NCBI GenBank assembly: GCA_009991425.1
Contig: JAACWH010000018.1
Location: forward strand, 62,001-126,000
Length of the DNA: 64,000 nt
Reading direction: 5' to 3'
Source: Leptospira sp.
GTDB taxonomy: Bacteria; Spirochaetota; Leptospiria; Leptospirales; Leptospiraceae
Under the pieces are notes generated by a model, which had not been told where the DNA came from, did no database searches, and saw only the letters and a list, made by a program, of their open reading frames with translations. Positions 9,500 through 18,906 of this stretch are shown in pieces (the first letter of the stretch is position 1; each line of letters starts with the position of its first letter). The position numbers were made by a program, and so were the translations under genes.

Positions 9500-9556
9500 C
9501 CAGTCTGAGCATCTTGGAAATACCCTTATAGATCAAAAAAGGTAGGAATTTTTATA

Positions 9557-10690
9557 ATGAAGAAAGGCAAAGAAGACAAGAACCAAGAGAAAGAAGGCAC
9601 CGAGAAAAGCCAGGCAATCGAAGCCGCTCTTTCCCAAATAGAAAAGCAATTTGGCAAGGGTTCCATCATGAGATTGGGTTCCTCCGAAAGCAAAATCCAG
9701 GCTAACAATATTACCTCTACGGGATCTCTCGAATTAGATGTAGCTCTTGGAATTGGCGGTTTTCCTTCTGGACGTATCATTGAAATCTATGGTCCAGAAT
9801 CTTCTGGTAAGACGACTCTTACTTTGAGTGCTGTTGCTGAAGCCCAGAAGAAAGGTGGGGTTGCCGCATTTATAGATGCAGAACATGCCCTTGATCCATC
9901 TTATGCACGTAAGTTGGGAGTGAATGTAGAAGATCTACTCGTTGCACAACCTGACAATGGAGAAGAAGCTCTTGAAATCTGTGAATCTCTAGTTCGCTCC
10001 AATGCAATTGATGTTATTGTAATCGATTCTGTTGCCGCTCTCGTTCCTAGAGCAGAAATTGAAGGTGATATGGGTGATTCTCATATGGGTCTGCAAGCAA
10101 GGCTTATGTCCCAAGCTCTTCGTAAACTAACGGGAACAATTTCAAAATCCAATACGACTGTAATTTTTATCAACCAAATTCGTATGAAAATTGGTGTAAT
10201 GTTTGGTTCACCTGAGACAACCACAGGTGGAAATGCATTGAAGTTCTACGCATCCATTCGCTTAGACATTCGAAGAATTGAGACACTTAAAGAAAAGGAT
10301 GAACCTATCGGAAACCGAGTGCGAGTCAAAGTTGTAAAAAATAAAATGGCTCCACCCTTTCGCCAAGCTGAATTCGATGTATTATTCAGCAATGGAATCA
10401 ACCGTGAATCGACCCTGATTGATATGGCGGTTCGTCATGATCTCTTAGCCAAAGCTGGATCTTGGTATTCTTACAATGGCGAAAAGATTGGCCAAGGTAA
10501 GGAACAGGTTCGGAATTTCTTTTTGGAAAATCCAGACATTGCCTTCAAGGTGGAAAATCAAATCCGTGATCTAAATGGCTTACCTGTTTTAGTAGCACCT
10601 AAAGCCGCACCTACTGAGAAAAAAGCAAAAGAAAAGACTGCTGAAGTTGAAAAAGAAGAAGCTCCCGTAGAAGTTGCAGTAGGAGAATAA
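9557..10690 (+). CDS. recA: RecA recombinase
   Basis: 377 residues. Walker [10 protein letters not shown] is at about 79-87, the [25 protein letters not shown] block and [22 protein letters not shown] (DNA-binding loop L2) are intact. RecA forms filaments on single-stranded DNA, drives strand exchange and triggers self-cleavage of LexA-type repressors. The N-terminus has about 18 extra, very charged residues before the conserved core; the C-terminus is the usual variable, Glu/Lys/Ala-rich tail. The ATG is preceded by GGTAGGAA. A candidate operator lies at 9479-9499 and a strong terminator at 10764-10788, so recA is probably monocistronic. Confidence 0.98.
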   Translation: MKKGKEDKNQEKEGTEKSQAIEAALSQIEKQFGKGSIMRLGSSESKIQANNITSTGSLELDVALGIGGFPSGRIIEIYGPESSGKTTLTLSAVAEAQKKGGVAAFIDAEHALDPSYARKLGVNVEDLLVAQPDNGEEALEICESLVRSNAIDVIVIDSVAALVPRAEIEGDMGDSHMGLQARLMSQALRKLTGTISKSNTTVIFINQIRMKIGVMFGSPETTTGGNALKFYASIRLDIRRIETLKEKDEPIGNRVRVKVVKNKMAPPFRQAEFDVLFSNGINRESTLIDMAVRHDLLAKAGSWYSYNGEKIGQGKEQVRNFFLENPDIAFKVENQIRDLNGLPVLVAPKAAPTEKKAKEKTAEVEKEEAPVEVAVGE

Positions 10691-10763
10691 ATATTTAAAG
10701 CTTGCGGTTCATAAAAATCGCAGTTTTTCAAAACCAAACGTTTTCTTTTTAGGAACCATTGAG

Positions 10764-10788
10764 CCGGGGGCAACCCCGGTTTTTTTTT
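10764..10788 (+). terminator. rho-independent terminator of recA
   Basis: CCGGGG (10764-10769) pairs with CCCCGG (10774-10779) around a GCAA loop, directly followed by nine T residues. It is the most GC-rich hairpin seen in the window and lies 74 bases after the recA stop. Confidence 0.93.
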
Positions 10789-10841
10789 ATTTTCAGAAAA
10801 AAAGAACTGCTTAATAAACCAAGAACCTTGTACTGAAAGCA

Positions 10842-11840
10842 ATGATCCTCAATTCGCAGAAATCTATACTATCTATTATCCTATTATCCATTATTTCTAC
10901 ATCTTTACTAGATTGCAGAAATCGTAGACGCAATATTCCTATGGAATTCAAAGATTCTTTTGTGGAAATTCCCGTCGTAGGAACTTCACTGGAAAGATCT
11001 GTCTTCTTCTATTATCCTGAAGAAAGTAAAAATACCCCTAGCAAGATTCCATTAATTCTTATTTACCATGGCGGTGGGGGAAGTCCTGAGGGAATGGTGG
11101 GACTTGACAATGGCAGGCTTCTTGAATTTGCAAGAGAAAGGAAATACGCAGTAGCTTACATGCGCGGATATAAAAATTCTTGGAACGATCTACGTGAGGA
11201 CAACAATGCACCTGCCAATCGTGATCAGCATGAAGATATACTATATACAAAGTTATTTCTAGACCAAATTCAAAATTCTTATAAAATTGATTCAAATCGA
11301 GTATTTGCAGGTGGAATATCGAATGGAGGGATGTTCTCTCTTCGACTTGCCTGCGAAATGCCAGAAAAATTTGTAGCTATCACTGCAATAACAGCTATCC
11401 TTCCTACAACGGCAAAAGATGTCTGCATTCCCAAGAAAGGAACAAATCTAACTATTATTAATGGCTCTTCGGATCCTATCGTTCCCTACGACGGAGGTGA
11501 AGTAACTCTATTTGGCAAATCTAGAGGGAAAATATATTCTACTGATGAAACTATTCAACATTTCAAAAATATCTATTCTTGTGGCTCAGTAAAAACTAAA
11601 ATAATTCCCAAGTCTAATGAGGAAGATCCTACCCAAGCTTCTCTTTCATCTTGGAGATGCAATACTGGCTCCTTGTATTTAATCAAGATTAACCAAGGTG
11701 GTCATTCTTGGCCCGGCGGAGTAGCCTATCTTCCGAAATCTCTTATAGGATTAACCAGCAACCAATTCTCTGCCTCTAAATTGATTGCTGATCTTGTTCA
11801 GTCCAATGGAAAAATTTCAGAGAGTAATTTAAAACCTTAA
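10842..11840 (+). CDS. secreted polyhydroxybutyrate depolymerase/feruloyl esterase-like alpha/beta hydrolase (probable lipoprotein)
   Basis: 332 residues. An N-terminal hydrophobic segment ends in TSLLDC, a relaxed spirochaetal lipobox, so the protein is probably exported and lipidated. The body matches the LpqC/PHB depolymerase (CE1-like) esterase family: IYHGGGGSPEGM (oxyanion region), GGISNGGMFS (nucleophile Ser), NGSSDPIVPYDGG (Asp) and QGGHSWPGG (His). These enzymes cleave esters of hydroxy acids or aromatic acids; the true substrate is unknown. It begins 53 bases after the recA terminator and converges on clpB across a two-way terminator. Confidence 0.82.
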   Translation: MILNSQKSILSIILLSIISTSLLDCRNRRRNIPMEFKDSFVEIPVVGTSLERSVFFYYPEESKNTPSKIPLILIYHGGGGSPEGMVGLDNGRLLEFARERKYAVAYMRGYKNSWNDLREDNNAPANRDQHEDILYTKLFLDQIQNSYKIDSNRVFAGGISNGGMFSLRLACEMPEKFVAITAITAILPTTAKDVCIPKKGTNLTIINGSSDPIVPYDGGEVTLFGKSRGKIYSTDETIQHFKNIYSCGSVKTKIIPKSNEEDPTQASLSSWRCNTGSLYLIKINQGGHSWPGGVAYLPKSLIGLTSNQFSASKLIADLVQSNGKISESNLKP

Positions 11841-11863
11841 CCTAATTAAATAAATCAATACAT

Positions 11864-11888
11864 CTTGTAGTTAATTTAAAACTACAAG
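11864..11888. repeat. inverted repeat after the esterase gene
   Basis: CTTGTAGTT (11864-11872) pairs with AACTACAAG (11880-11888) around 7 A/T bases, a perfect 9-bp stem 23 bases after the esterase stop. There is no T-run after it. It may stabilise the mRNA 3' end or help the larger terminator that follows. Confidence 0.45.
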
Positions 11889-11917
11889 AGGTATTATAAA
11901 ATTAAAGTCCAACTAAC

Positions 11918-11969
11918 AAAAATAATTTATCCTAAGTTGATTTAAATCTCTTAGGTCTAAATTATTTTT
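11918..11969. terminator. bidirectional terminator between the esterase and clpB
   Basis: Outer arms of 12 bases (AAAAATAATTTA at 11918-11929, TAAATTATTTTT at 11958-11969) are perfectly complementary. An inner CCTAAG/CTTAGG stem (11931-11936 and 11950-11955) extends it after a small bulge. The arm sequence gives a T-run at the 3' side on both strands, so it can terminate both convergent genes. Confidence 0.7.
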
Positions 11970-11973
11970 ATGT

Positions 11974-14337
11974 TCAAGTTTTCACAAACTTCATATTCGT
12001 TCCATCCCAATCGGCAAGAAACTCTCCCTCTTTAAGATTGCCCGTAAGAAGTTCTCTTGATAGTGGTCGATTGATGTATTTGTTAAACACAGACTGTAAA
12101 GGTCTTGCACCGAACTTTGGATCAAAACCTTTGTCACATAACATTCTTTCTGCTGTCTCATGCAGACGAATTGTAACGTTCTTAAGCTTCAACCTTTCAT
12201 TGATAAGTTTTACCTGTTTATCAACTAATTTCTGCATTACAGAATAATCTATCTGTTTGTATTCCAAGATAGCATCCAATCTTCCTAAGACTTCAGGTTT
12301 AAAATCCGATTCAGGATTCTTGGAATTGGTAGTTAGTAGAATGATAGTGTTCTTGAAATTGATCACTCTACCCTTGTTATCAGTGAGCCTTCCATCATCT
12401 AAAATCTGAAGTAAGATATCCGAAAAGTCTGGATGCGCTTTTTCAATTTCATCAAAAAGAACTACAGAATAAGGTCTCCTACGAATTTTCTCAGTAAGGA
12501 TTCCTCCTTCATCATAACCAATGTATCCAGCAGGAGATCCAATCAATTTCGATACAGAATGCTTTTCTGAAAATTCAGAAAGGTCAAACCTTACCAATGA
12601 ATTCTCATTATCGAATAAGAATCTCGCAATTCCTTTTGCTGTTTCCGTCTTACCAACTCCTGTTGGTCCCATCAAAAGAAAGGAACCAAGGGGTCTTGTC
12701 TCATCTGATAGCCCTGCATAACCAGTTAGCAAAGTCTCAGATATTTCATGAATAGCTTCTTCTTGACCGAATACAACCTTACTTAGGTAGGATTCTAATT
12801 CCAAAATATCATCTTGTTTGGTTTTTAAAATTTTCTCAACAGGTATTCCAGTCTGTCTTGCGATTACCTGTGCAACATGAATTCTAGAAAGTATCCAAGT
12901 ATCTTGGAAATCATTTAATTCCTTCTCAAGTTCAGGTAGCACCGCATATTTCAAGCGGGATGCTTCTTCATACATTGCTTTGCTTTCTGCTGACTCGAGT
13001 TCAAATTTAATTCGATCAATCTTATTTTTAATCGAGGCTACTTTACGTAAGGATTCAACCTCCTTCTCCCAGATCAGTTTACCTTCATTGAATTTTTCTT
13101 CCAATACTTTGATTTCGCTAAGGATTTCTTCATTCTTTTTTTCCACCTGGGAAAGTATTTTTTTAGCACGAATCTCTGATTGAAGTTCTACTAATTCGGA
13201 TGGCATTGCTTCCGCAGAAAGTTTCAAAGCAGAAGCAGACTCATCTATCAAATCGATTGCCTTGTCTGGCAAATTTTTATCAGTGATATATTGGTCGGAT
13301 AGATAAACAGAACCAATTATTGCTTCATCGGAGATTTTAATTCCATGGTGAATTTCTAGTTTATCGCGAATCCCCATTAGGATTTCTACCGCATCTTCTT
13401 TGCTCGGTTCATTTACTGGTACAGAGCGAAATCTTCTCTCTAAGGCAGCATCACCTAATATGTATTTTTGAAATTCTTCTGGAGTTGTTGCTCCTATACA
13501 ATGTAGCTCACCCCTTGCTAAGGCTGGCTTAAGTAAATTTGCCGCATCCATTGCTCCTTCTGTTTTTCCTGCTCCAACCAATTGGTGGATCTCATCAATA
13601 AAAAGGATAGCCTGTCCATTTTGTGATTTTACAAATTTTAAGAGATGTTGGATTTTTTCTTCAAACTCTCCTCGGTATTTGGTTCCAGCCATCAGCTCGC
13701 CCATACTCATGCTGTATACAGTCTTGTCTCTAAGAACATCTGGAACCTTATTCTTTATTATCTGTTCGGCGAGTCCTTCTACAATTGCAGTTTTACCTAC
13801 ACCTGCTGAACCAACTAACACTGGATTATTCTTGGAGCGCCTTCCCAGTATTTCCATAACAGCTCGAATTTCTCTTGTTCTTCCAATAACGGGATCGAGT
13901 TTGCCTGCTCTGGCAAGTTCATTTAGATCGAGAAGGAAGTCTGGCTTTTCTTCTTGGTCTTCTTTGAGATCTAGATCTTTTGGATCGAATTTAAATTTAG
14001 GCAAAATTTGTGGCAAAAACCTTAGTAAATCGCCCTCATTCACATCTTGTCTCCCAGCTTCTACCGCTCGTCCTGATGCCATAGTCAACCACTGTGAAAG
14101 AGTAGAAGATGTCCTTAGATTCTCAAAATTTACAGGGTTTTGTGCCTGAGGAAGTTTTTGTAAAATTTCTTCCGCCTGTAATTTATATTTAGAAAGAGAT
14201 TTGGATGCAAAGGAACTTGGATTAGAAATCAATCCCCAAAGTAGATGCTCTGCTGCAAGTTCGGTATTTTTTCTTTTGATTGCCTCAGTTTGAGCAATGT
14301 CAAGTGAACCAGAAACAACTGAATCGAAATTTTTCAT
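11974..14337 (-). CDS. clpB: ClpB-type AAA+ disaggregase (short middle domain)
   Basis: 787 residues with a Clp N-terminal repeat domain, first AAA+ module (Walker A GSAGVGKT at 176-183), a coiled-coil middle domain (about 390-500), and a second AAA+ module with [15 protein letters not shown] and LFDEIEKAHPDFSDILLQILDDGRLTD. The middle domain (WEKEVESLRKV to LPELEKELNDFQDTW, then TGIPVEKIL) marks it as ClpB rather than ClpA or ClpC. ClpB usually has 850-870 residues; the middle domain looks about 25-30 residues shorter here. No ClpP-binding loop was recognised. ClpB rescues aggregated proteins with DnaK. A CIRCE element lies 54 bases upstream of the ATG, indicating HrcA control. Confidence 0.9.
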   Translation of the reverse strand: MKNFDSVVSGSLDIAQTEAIKRKNTELAAEHLLWGLISNPSSFASKSLSKYKLQAEEILQKLPQAQNPVNFENLRTSSTLSQWLTMASGRAVEAGRQDVNEGDLLRFLPQILPKFKFDPKDLDLKEDQEEKPDFLLDLNELARAGKLDPVIGRTREIRAVMEILGRRSKNNPVLVGSAGVGKTAIVEGLAEQIIKNKVPDVLRDKTVYSMSMGELMAGTKYRGEFEEKIQHLLKFVKSQNGQAILFIDEIHQLVGAGKTEGAMDAANLLKPALARGELHCIGATTPEEFQKYILGDAALERRFRSVPVNEPSKEDAVEILMGIRDKLEIHHGIKISDEAIIGSVYLSDQYITDKNLPDKAIDLIDESASALKLSAEAMPSELVELQSEIRAKKILSQVEKKNEEILSEIKVLEEKFNEGKLIWEKEVESLRKVASIKNKIDRIKFELESAESKAMYEEASRLKYAVLPELEKELNDFQDTWILSRIHVAQVIARQTGIPVEKILKTKQDDILELESYLSKVVFGQEEAIHEISETLLTGYAGLSDETRPLGSFLLMGPTGVGKTETAKGIARFLFDNENSLVRFDLSEFSEKHSVSKLIGSPAGYIGYDEGGILTEKIRRRPYSVVLFDEIEKAHPDFSDILLQILDDGRLTDNKGRVINFKNTIILLTTNSKNPESDFKPEVLGRLDAILEYKQIDYSVMQKLVDKQVKLINERLKLKNVTIRLHETAERMLCDKGFDPKFGARPLQSVFNKYINRPLSRELLTGNLKEGEFLADWDGTNMKFVKT

Positions 14338-14390
14338 AAAATTTTCCTTTAGAGAGCTTATCTTATTCTATGAGACAGATTTGCCTCATT

Positions 14391-14417
14391 TTAGCACTCT
14401 AATGATTAGACTGCTAA
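14391..14417. promoter_or_regulatory. CIRCE element (HrcA operator) upstream of clpB
   Basis: TTAGCACTC (14391-14399), a 9-base spacer, then GACTGCTAA (14409-14417). The CIRCE consensus is TTAGCACTC-N9-GAGTGCTAA, so 17 of 18 positions match with the exact spacer. It lies 54 bases from the clpB start and 80 bases from the divergent gene at 14497. HrcA binding here is established biology for this motif; control of clpB is inferred from position. Confidence 0.92.
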
Positions 14418-14496
14418 AATGCAATTTCGTTTTTCCCTTTTTATAAAACTTCTATCCAAAGAAATTTCTTATAAAATGCTTAAATAAATTATCTGT

Positions 14497-16383
14497 ATGA
14501 GAACCCATTTTATTCATATATTCCTATTTGTTTCTTTTTTCTCCGTTTGTAAACCAACACTAGAAGCTGAGTTTCAATATTTACACGGAGAGTGGGATTA
14601 TGTTTTGGAATCTGATATTGATGTAAATAATATCGCGAAAGGGGAACAAGATTGGAAATCAATGATAGTTCCAGGTCTCCCGCCCGATTGGAATTCTGAA
14701 AAATTCTTACTCATTCGAAGACAACTACAGAATTATTCTGAATACCGAGATCCTGTGCTTTATCTAGAAATTGCTTTAGAAAATTATGAAGTGTATATCA
14801 ACGGAAAATCAATTTATAAATTTGGTGATTTCATTGATGAATCTGAAAAAATAAATAGTTATGTGTTTCCCCATATAATAACCTTACCTCTTGGTATCGA
14901 TAACCCCGAAATTAGGATCTACTTTAATTCTAATTACCACAATTATATTGGCTTAAATAGAAAAGTATATATCGGAGAAAGATCTAATATTTTAGAAAAG
15001 ATATTACTTAAGGATTACCCTAGATACCTTTTAGGATTCTTTTATCTAATTATTTCATTATTTTCTATTACGTATTATTTTGTAAATAGTCAGAAGATTT
15101 ATCTATTTTATGGATTGATTTCACTTACAAATTCATTTGCAACTTTAATAGCTGATTATGTTGGAATGAATTTTTTCGAAAATAAAAATTATCCTCACCT
15201 AATATACATACTTTGCATTTATTTTATACCCTTATTCTTTTTCCTTTTTACTAAAGAGCTTTATAAAAAGGAAAGAAAATTCAGATGGGTATTCAATTTT
15301 TTTATATCTCTCTATTCTTTTTTCTTACTATATGAACTAATTATTAATCTTATATCGCCTATAAATAGTTTATATCTAGAATCCTATTTTTTCATTTTTC
15401 TAATAGTCGGATTTTTCTTTTTATTCTATATCATATCAAGAGGAGCTTACAAAGGTGATCGTGATTCTAAACTGCTCTTCTTAGGTATTAGTATTTACTT
15501 TTTCTTAGCTGTACATGATATTTTTCAGGAATTAAATATCTTAGAAGACAATTTAACTTTATTTTGGTATGGAAATTTCTTTTTTATATTAATCCAAGGA
15601 ACAGTTTTATTAAGAAATCTTTATTTAATCCAAAAGAAATTCGAACTCAAAGAAAATGATCTCGCTCTAGCTAAGAAAATCCAATTTTCGATACTACCTA
15701 CCTTGCCTAATAATATACCGAATTGGGAATTGGAAAGTATTTATGAACCTATGAGGGAAGTTGGAGGAGACTTTTTTGATATAACAATCGATAAAGAAGG
15801 ATTTATAGGTTTAATGATTTTGGATGTATCAGGTCAGGGTGTAGGTTCTGCTTTGATTGCGTCCATGGCTAAATCATCCTTTGTTCATAACGAAAGTAAA
15901 ATCAAAACTCCTGAATTATTACTCCAAGATATGAATGACGATCTCTGTGGTAAGATGAATGGGAACTTTGTTACTGCTTTTTTTCTTACTCTTAGCCCTG
16001 ATAAGGGTCAAATTCAATACTCTTCAGCAGGTCACCCATCGGGAATTTTTATATCACCAGTCAATAATGAAATACGCGAATTTCGTACTAAATCAAAACC
16101 AATTGGTCTATTCGAAAATATTAAATACAATCAATCCTACCTTTATCTAACAGAAGGAGATTTAGTCTGCCTTTATACAGATGGTGTAATTGAACTAACA
16201 AACCAAGATGACGAATCATATGGAGAGCATAGATTGGGAGAATTCCTACTTGCCAATTCTTTACTTCCCTTAGATAAACTAAAAGAAAAATTGATAGATG
16301 ATTTAATTCAATTTTCTAAATACAATCGAATGAACCTATCCGATGATTTAACTTTGATTTTATTACGCTATACTGGATCTTAA
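14497..16383 (+). CDS. membrane PP2C-type (SpoIIE/RsbU) phosphatase with 7TMR-DISM-like sensor
   Basis: 628 residues. A signal segment ending in FFSVC may be a lipobox or a signal anchor. Residues about 25-165 look like the extracellular beta-rich 7TMR-DISM sensor (HGEWDYVLESD, VLYLEIALENYEVYINGK). About seven hydrophobic helices follow (170-390). The C-terminal RsbU/SpoIIE domain has the metal-binding blocks GGDFFDI, LDVSGQGVGSALIAS, SSAGHPSG, LYTDGVIEL and SDDLTL. Such enzymes dephosphorylate anti-sigma-factor antagonists in partner-switching cascades. An RsbW-like kinase is present at 49533-49970, but a direct link is only inference. It is divergent from clpB. Confidence 0.88.
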   Translation: MRTHFIHIFLFVSFFSVCKPTLEAEFQYLHGEWDYVLESDIDVNNIAKGEQDWKSMIVPGLPPDWNSEKFLLIRRQLQNYSEYRDPVLYLEIALENYEVYINGKSIYKFGDFIDESEKINSYVFPHIITLPLGIDNPEIRIYFNSNYHNYIGLNRKVYIGERSNILEKILLKDYPRYLLGFFYLIISLFSITYYFVNSQKIYLFYGLISLTNSFATLIADYVGMNFFENKNYPHLIYILCIYFIPLFFFLFTKELYKKERKFRWVFNFFISLYSFFLLYELIINLISPINSLYLESYFFIFLIVGFFFLFYIISRGAYKGDRDSKLLFLGISIYFFLAVHDIFQELNILEDNLTLFWYGNFFFILIQGTVLLRNLYLIQKKFELKENDLALAKKIQFSILPTLPNNIPNWELESIYEPMREVGGDFFDITIDKEGFIGLMILDVSGQGVGSALIASMAKSSFVHNESKIKTPELLLQDMNDDLCGKMNGNFVTAFFLTLSPDKGQIQYSSAGHPSGIFISPVNNEIREFRTKSKPIGLFENIKYNQSYLYLTEGDLVCLYTDGVIELTNQDDESYGEHRLGEFLLANSLLPLDKLKEKLIDDLIQFSKYNRMNLSDDLTLILLRYTGS

Positions 16384-16460
16384 ACAGAATAACCTTACTC
16401 ATTTTTTAGTATAATTTTTAAATTTCTTGCTCTGCAAATCTCGAATCATAAGTAATTCTT

Positions 16461-17762
16461 ATGAAATTTAACCAAGAGCAACAAGCAATCATTGATGAAG
16501 AAAGCAAATATGTACAAGTTATAGCAGCAGCTGGAAGCGGTAAGACTAGCACTATGATAGGAATTTTAGATAAACTCATTCAAGATAATTTGACAGAGCA
16601 AAATAAAGTTTTAGTGTTAACTTTTTCAAGGAAGGCTGTTCATGAATTCAAAGAGAGATTGAATAGAATTCATCCTAATCATAAAATCATAATTCAAACT
16701 TTTCACGCTCACTGTTTAGGTATTTTGAGAAAATTTCATCCTGTATTTATAGCAAATCCACCTAGCATTCTCACAGATGAGGAAAAAATAGAATTCTTCA
16801 AAGATTATTTTAAAAAGCATAGATTCAAAATTGGAGGCATCCCTTATAAATTCCTATTGGATCAAAATTTGCAAATGTTAAAAAAACACTTTCATTCTTT
16901 GTATTTAGAGATTTTGCAAGAGTTAGATCTGTTTAAAAGAGAACAAAGAAAATTAGAATTTGCAGACTTAGTTTCTATGTATCTTTCGAGTCTAGATAAA
17001 AAAGAAGAATGGACACTTGAACCGAAATCAAATATAGAACGATTGATTGTTGATGAATTCCAAGACACAGATGAACAGCAATTGATATTCCTCAAATTAC
17101 TTGATCCAAAATACCTAACAGTTGTAGGTGATGATTGGCAAGCGATCTATGGCTTTCGTGGTGCAACTCCTAAACCTTTTATTGATTTTGAAAAGGCATT
17201 TGTTCCAACCAAGAGACATTTTCTTTCCGCCAACTACCGCTCTCTACCAGAAATTGTGGACTTATCGAAAAAACCGATTCTTGAAAATACAAATTACATT
17301 CCAAAGGATGTAATAGCTTCCAGGATAGGAAAGGCTAATATTGCAATTTGGAAAATAAAAAATGAAAATTCAGAAACTTTTAAAATTTCCACAAAAATTA
17401 TTGAACATATTAAAAATACACCAGACACAAAGATTCTCTGTAGAACGAATTATAGAAAGAAAGAATTTCTATTAGCAGGAATTCCCGATAAACACCTAAT
17501 GACCATTCATGCGTCCAAGGGCTTAGAGTTTGAGTCCGTTTTCGTAGATTTAATTTCGGGCTGGAATGAAGACGTGAATTCCATTTCCCAAGATATCTTG
17601 GAAGAAGAAAGAAGGATCTTATATGTCGCACTCAGTCGAGCGAAGAATCATCTTGTGCTACTAGGAGCTTATTCAATTAAAAAGAAAAAACGATTAGAAG
17701 ATATCTTCCTATCTTACTTCTTGCAGGGCAGAATAAAAATCTCAAAAACAATAGATCTCTAA
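16461..17762 (+). CDS. compact UvrD/Rep-like superfamily 1 helicase
   Basis: 433 residues with the SF1A motifs in order: FNQEQQAII (Q motif), AAAGSGKTSTMI (Walker A), VLTFSRKAVHEFKERL (Ia), TFHAHCLGILRKF, VDEFQDTDEQQ (Walker B), VGDDWQAIYGFRGA (III), NYRSLPEIV (IV), TIHASKGLEFESVF (V) and EERRILYVALSRAKNHLVLLG (VI). UvrD and Rep have about 670-720 residues; the 1B and 2B insertions are very reduced, leaving mostly the two motor domains. A repair or recombination role is likely, but the exact pathway cannot be read. It ends 44 bases before the tRNA gene. Confidence 0.88.
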   Translation: MKFNQEQQAIIDEESKYVQVIAAAGSGKTSTMIGILDKLIQDNLTEQNKVLVLTFSRKAVHEFKERLNRIHPNHKIIIQTFHAHCLGILRKFHPVFIANPPSILTDEEKIEFFKDYFKKHRFKIGGIPYKFLLDQNLQMLKKHFHSLYLEILQELDLFKREQRKLEFADLVSMYLSSLDKKEEWTLEPKSNIERLIVDEFQDTDEQQLIFLKLLDPKYLTVVGDDWQAIYGFRGATPKPFIDFEKAFVPTKRHFLSANYRSLPEIVDLSKKPILENTNYIPKDVIASRIGKANIAIWKIKNENSETFKISTKIIEHIKNTPDTKILCRTNYRKKEFLLAGIPDKHLMTIHASKGLEFESVFVDLISGWNEDVNSISQDILEEERRILYVALSRAKNHLVLLGAYSIKKKKRLEDIFLSYFLQGRIKISKTIDL

Positions 17763-17806
17763 TTTGCTTGTCCAAAATTCTTACTCTCATCTTATGGTCT
17801 TAGATT

Positions 17807-17880
<74 letters not shown>

Positions 17881-17893
17881 GATATTTCTTTTT

Positions 17894-18355
17894 ATGCCTG
17901 CATCCAATCAAACTTTATTACAAAATAAACTTTCTGAGATGGAACTTGTTACACAACATCTCGTGCAACCTGGTTATCTAAATTATCATGGCAACCTATT
18001 TGGAGGTGCTATGTTATCATGGTTAGATGAGGGAGTTGCAATGTATGCTATGGGCAAGATCCAATTTACTAATATTGTAACAGCAAGCATGCGAGATGTG
18101 AAATTTAAATCACCAGGTAAACTGGGAGATATCATCCAAATTTATGCGATGCTAGACCATATAGGCAAGGCATCTCTCGATGTAAAAGCAATAGCTATTT
18201 CAAATAATCCTGAAAAGAAAACTATGAATGAAATCATAGATTGCATGATAACTTATGTTTGTTTAGATGAGAAAGGAAGACCGTTTTCGTATTTTAAGTC
18301 GGAGGCTTGGGCGTCCATTTCGGAAAAAGTTCATGTTCTACCCCAAGCAGATTAA
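17894..18355 (+). CDS. hotdog-fold acyl-CoA thioesterase (YciA-like)
   Basis: 153 residues forming a single hotdog domain of the YciA/ACOT family: [31 protein letters not shown] carries the HGNLFGG active-site region and the catalytic Asp/Glu helix; [14 protein letters not shown] is the conserved strand pair. It hydrolyses acyl-CoA, limiting CoA ester pools. The start ATG lies 13 bases after the tRNA. The C-terminal 18 or so residues run beyond the usual end and are encoded in the overlap (62 bases) with convergent ubiX. Confidence 0.85.
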   Translation: MPASNQTLLQNKLSEMELVTQHLVQPGYLNYHGNLFGGAMLSWLDEGVAMYAMGKIQFTNIVTASMRDVKFKSPGKLGDIIQIYAMLDHIGKASLDVKAIAISNNPEKKTMNEIIDCMITYVCLDEKGRPFSYFKSEAWASISEKVHVLPQAD

Positions 18356-18905
18356 ATATTCTTCCTGCTATAAAATCACCTAAATCTTCTAAGCAAGTTG
18401 GATTCTGGTAAAATCCTGGAGAAGCTGGCAAGATTACAGCTCCAGCCTCATCTAAGGCAAGCATGTTCTGTAAATGTATGCGATTGTAAGGGGTCTCTCT
18501 GGGTACAAATATCAATCTACGTCTTTCCTTTAAGCTAACATCCGCACAACGTTCAATTAAATTCTCAGCTAGTCCTGCACGAACGGAGGCAATTGTCTTC
18601 ATGGAACTGGGAACTACAACCATACTCTGCCAGATATTTGATCCTGAAGCTATATCAGCTCCGATGTCGGCATGGGGTCGAACTAAGAAGGTATGCTTTT
18701 GAGTTACCTTCCCCCATTTATTTAAGCAAAAGTCTAGGACATCTTCTGCATTAGAAACTTTTGTTTGGTATTCTTCTCGAAACACTCTTAATGCAGGAGG
18801 GCTTACAATCAAGTAGGAAGTTCCTGGCATTTGAGCAACAGCTCTTAAGAATCTTGCTCCATAAATAGATCCGCTTGATCCAGCCATGCCAATCACAAGT
18901 TTCAT
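18294..18905 (-). CDS. ubiX: UbiX-type flavin prenyltransferase
   Basis: 203 residues from the ATG at 18905, which has CAGGAAA upstream; an earlier ATG at 18926 would overlap the previous gene. Family marks are [14 protein letters not shown] (FMN-binding N-terminus), [42 protein letters not shown] and [12 protein letters not shown]. UbiX makes prenylated FMN, the cofactor of UbiD-type decarboxylases. With ubiA just upstream and an MqnB-like gene at 58 kb, it probably serves menaquinone synthesis. It ends inside the thioesterase gene. Confidence 0.92.
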   Translation of the reverse strand: MKLVIGMAGSSGSIYGARFLRAVAQMPGTSYLIVSPPALRVFREEYQTKVSNAEDVLDFCLNKWGKVTQKHTFLVRPHADIGADIASGSNIWQSMVVVPSSMKTIASVRAGLAENLIERCADVSLKERRRLIFVPRETPYNRIHLQNMLALDEAGAVILPASPGFYQNPTCLEDLGDFIAGRIFNLLGVEHELFPKWTPKPPT

Positions 18906-18906
18906 A

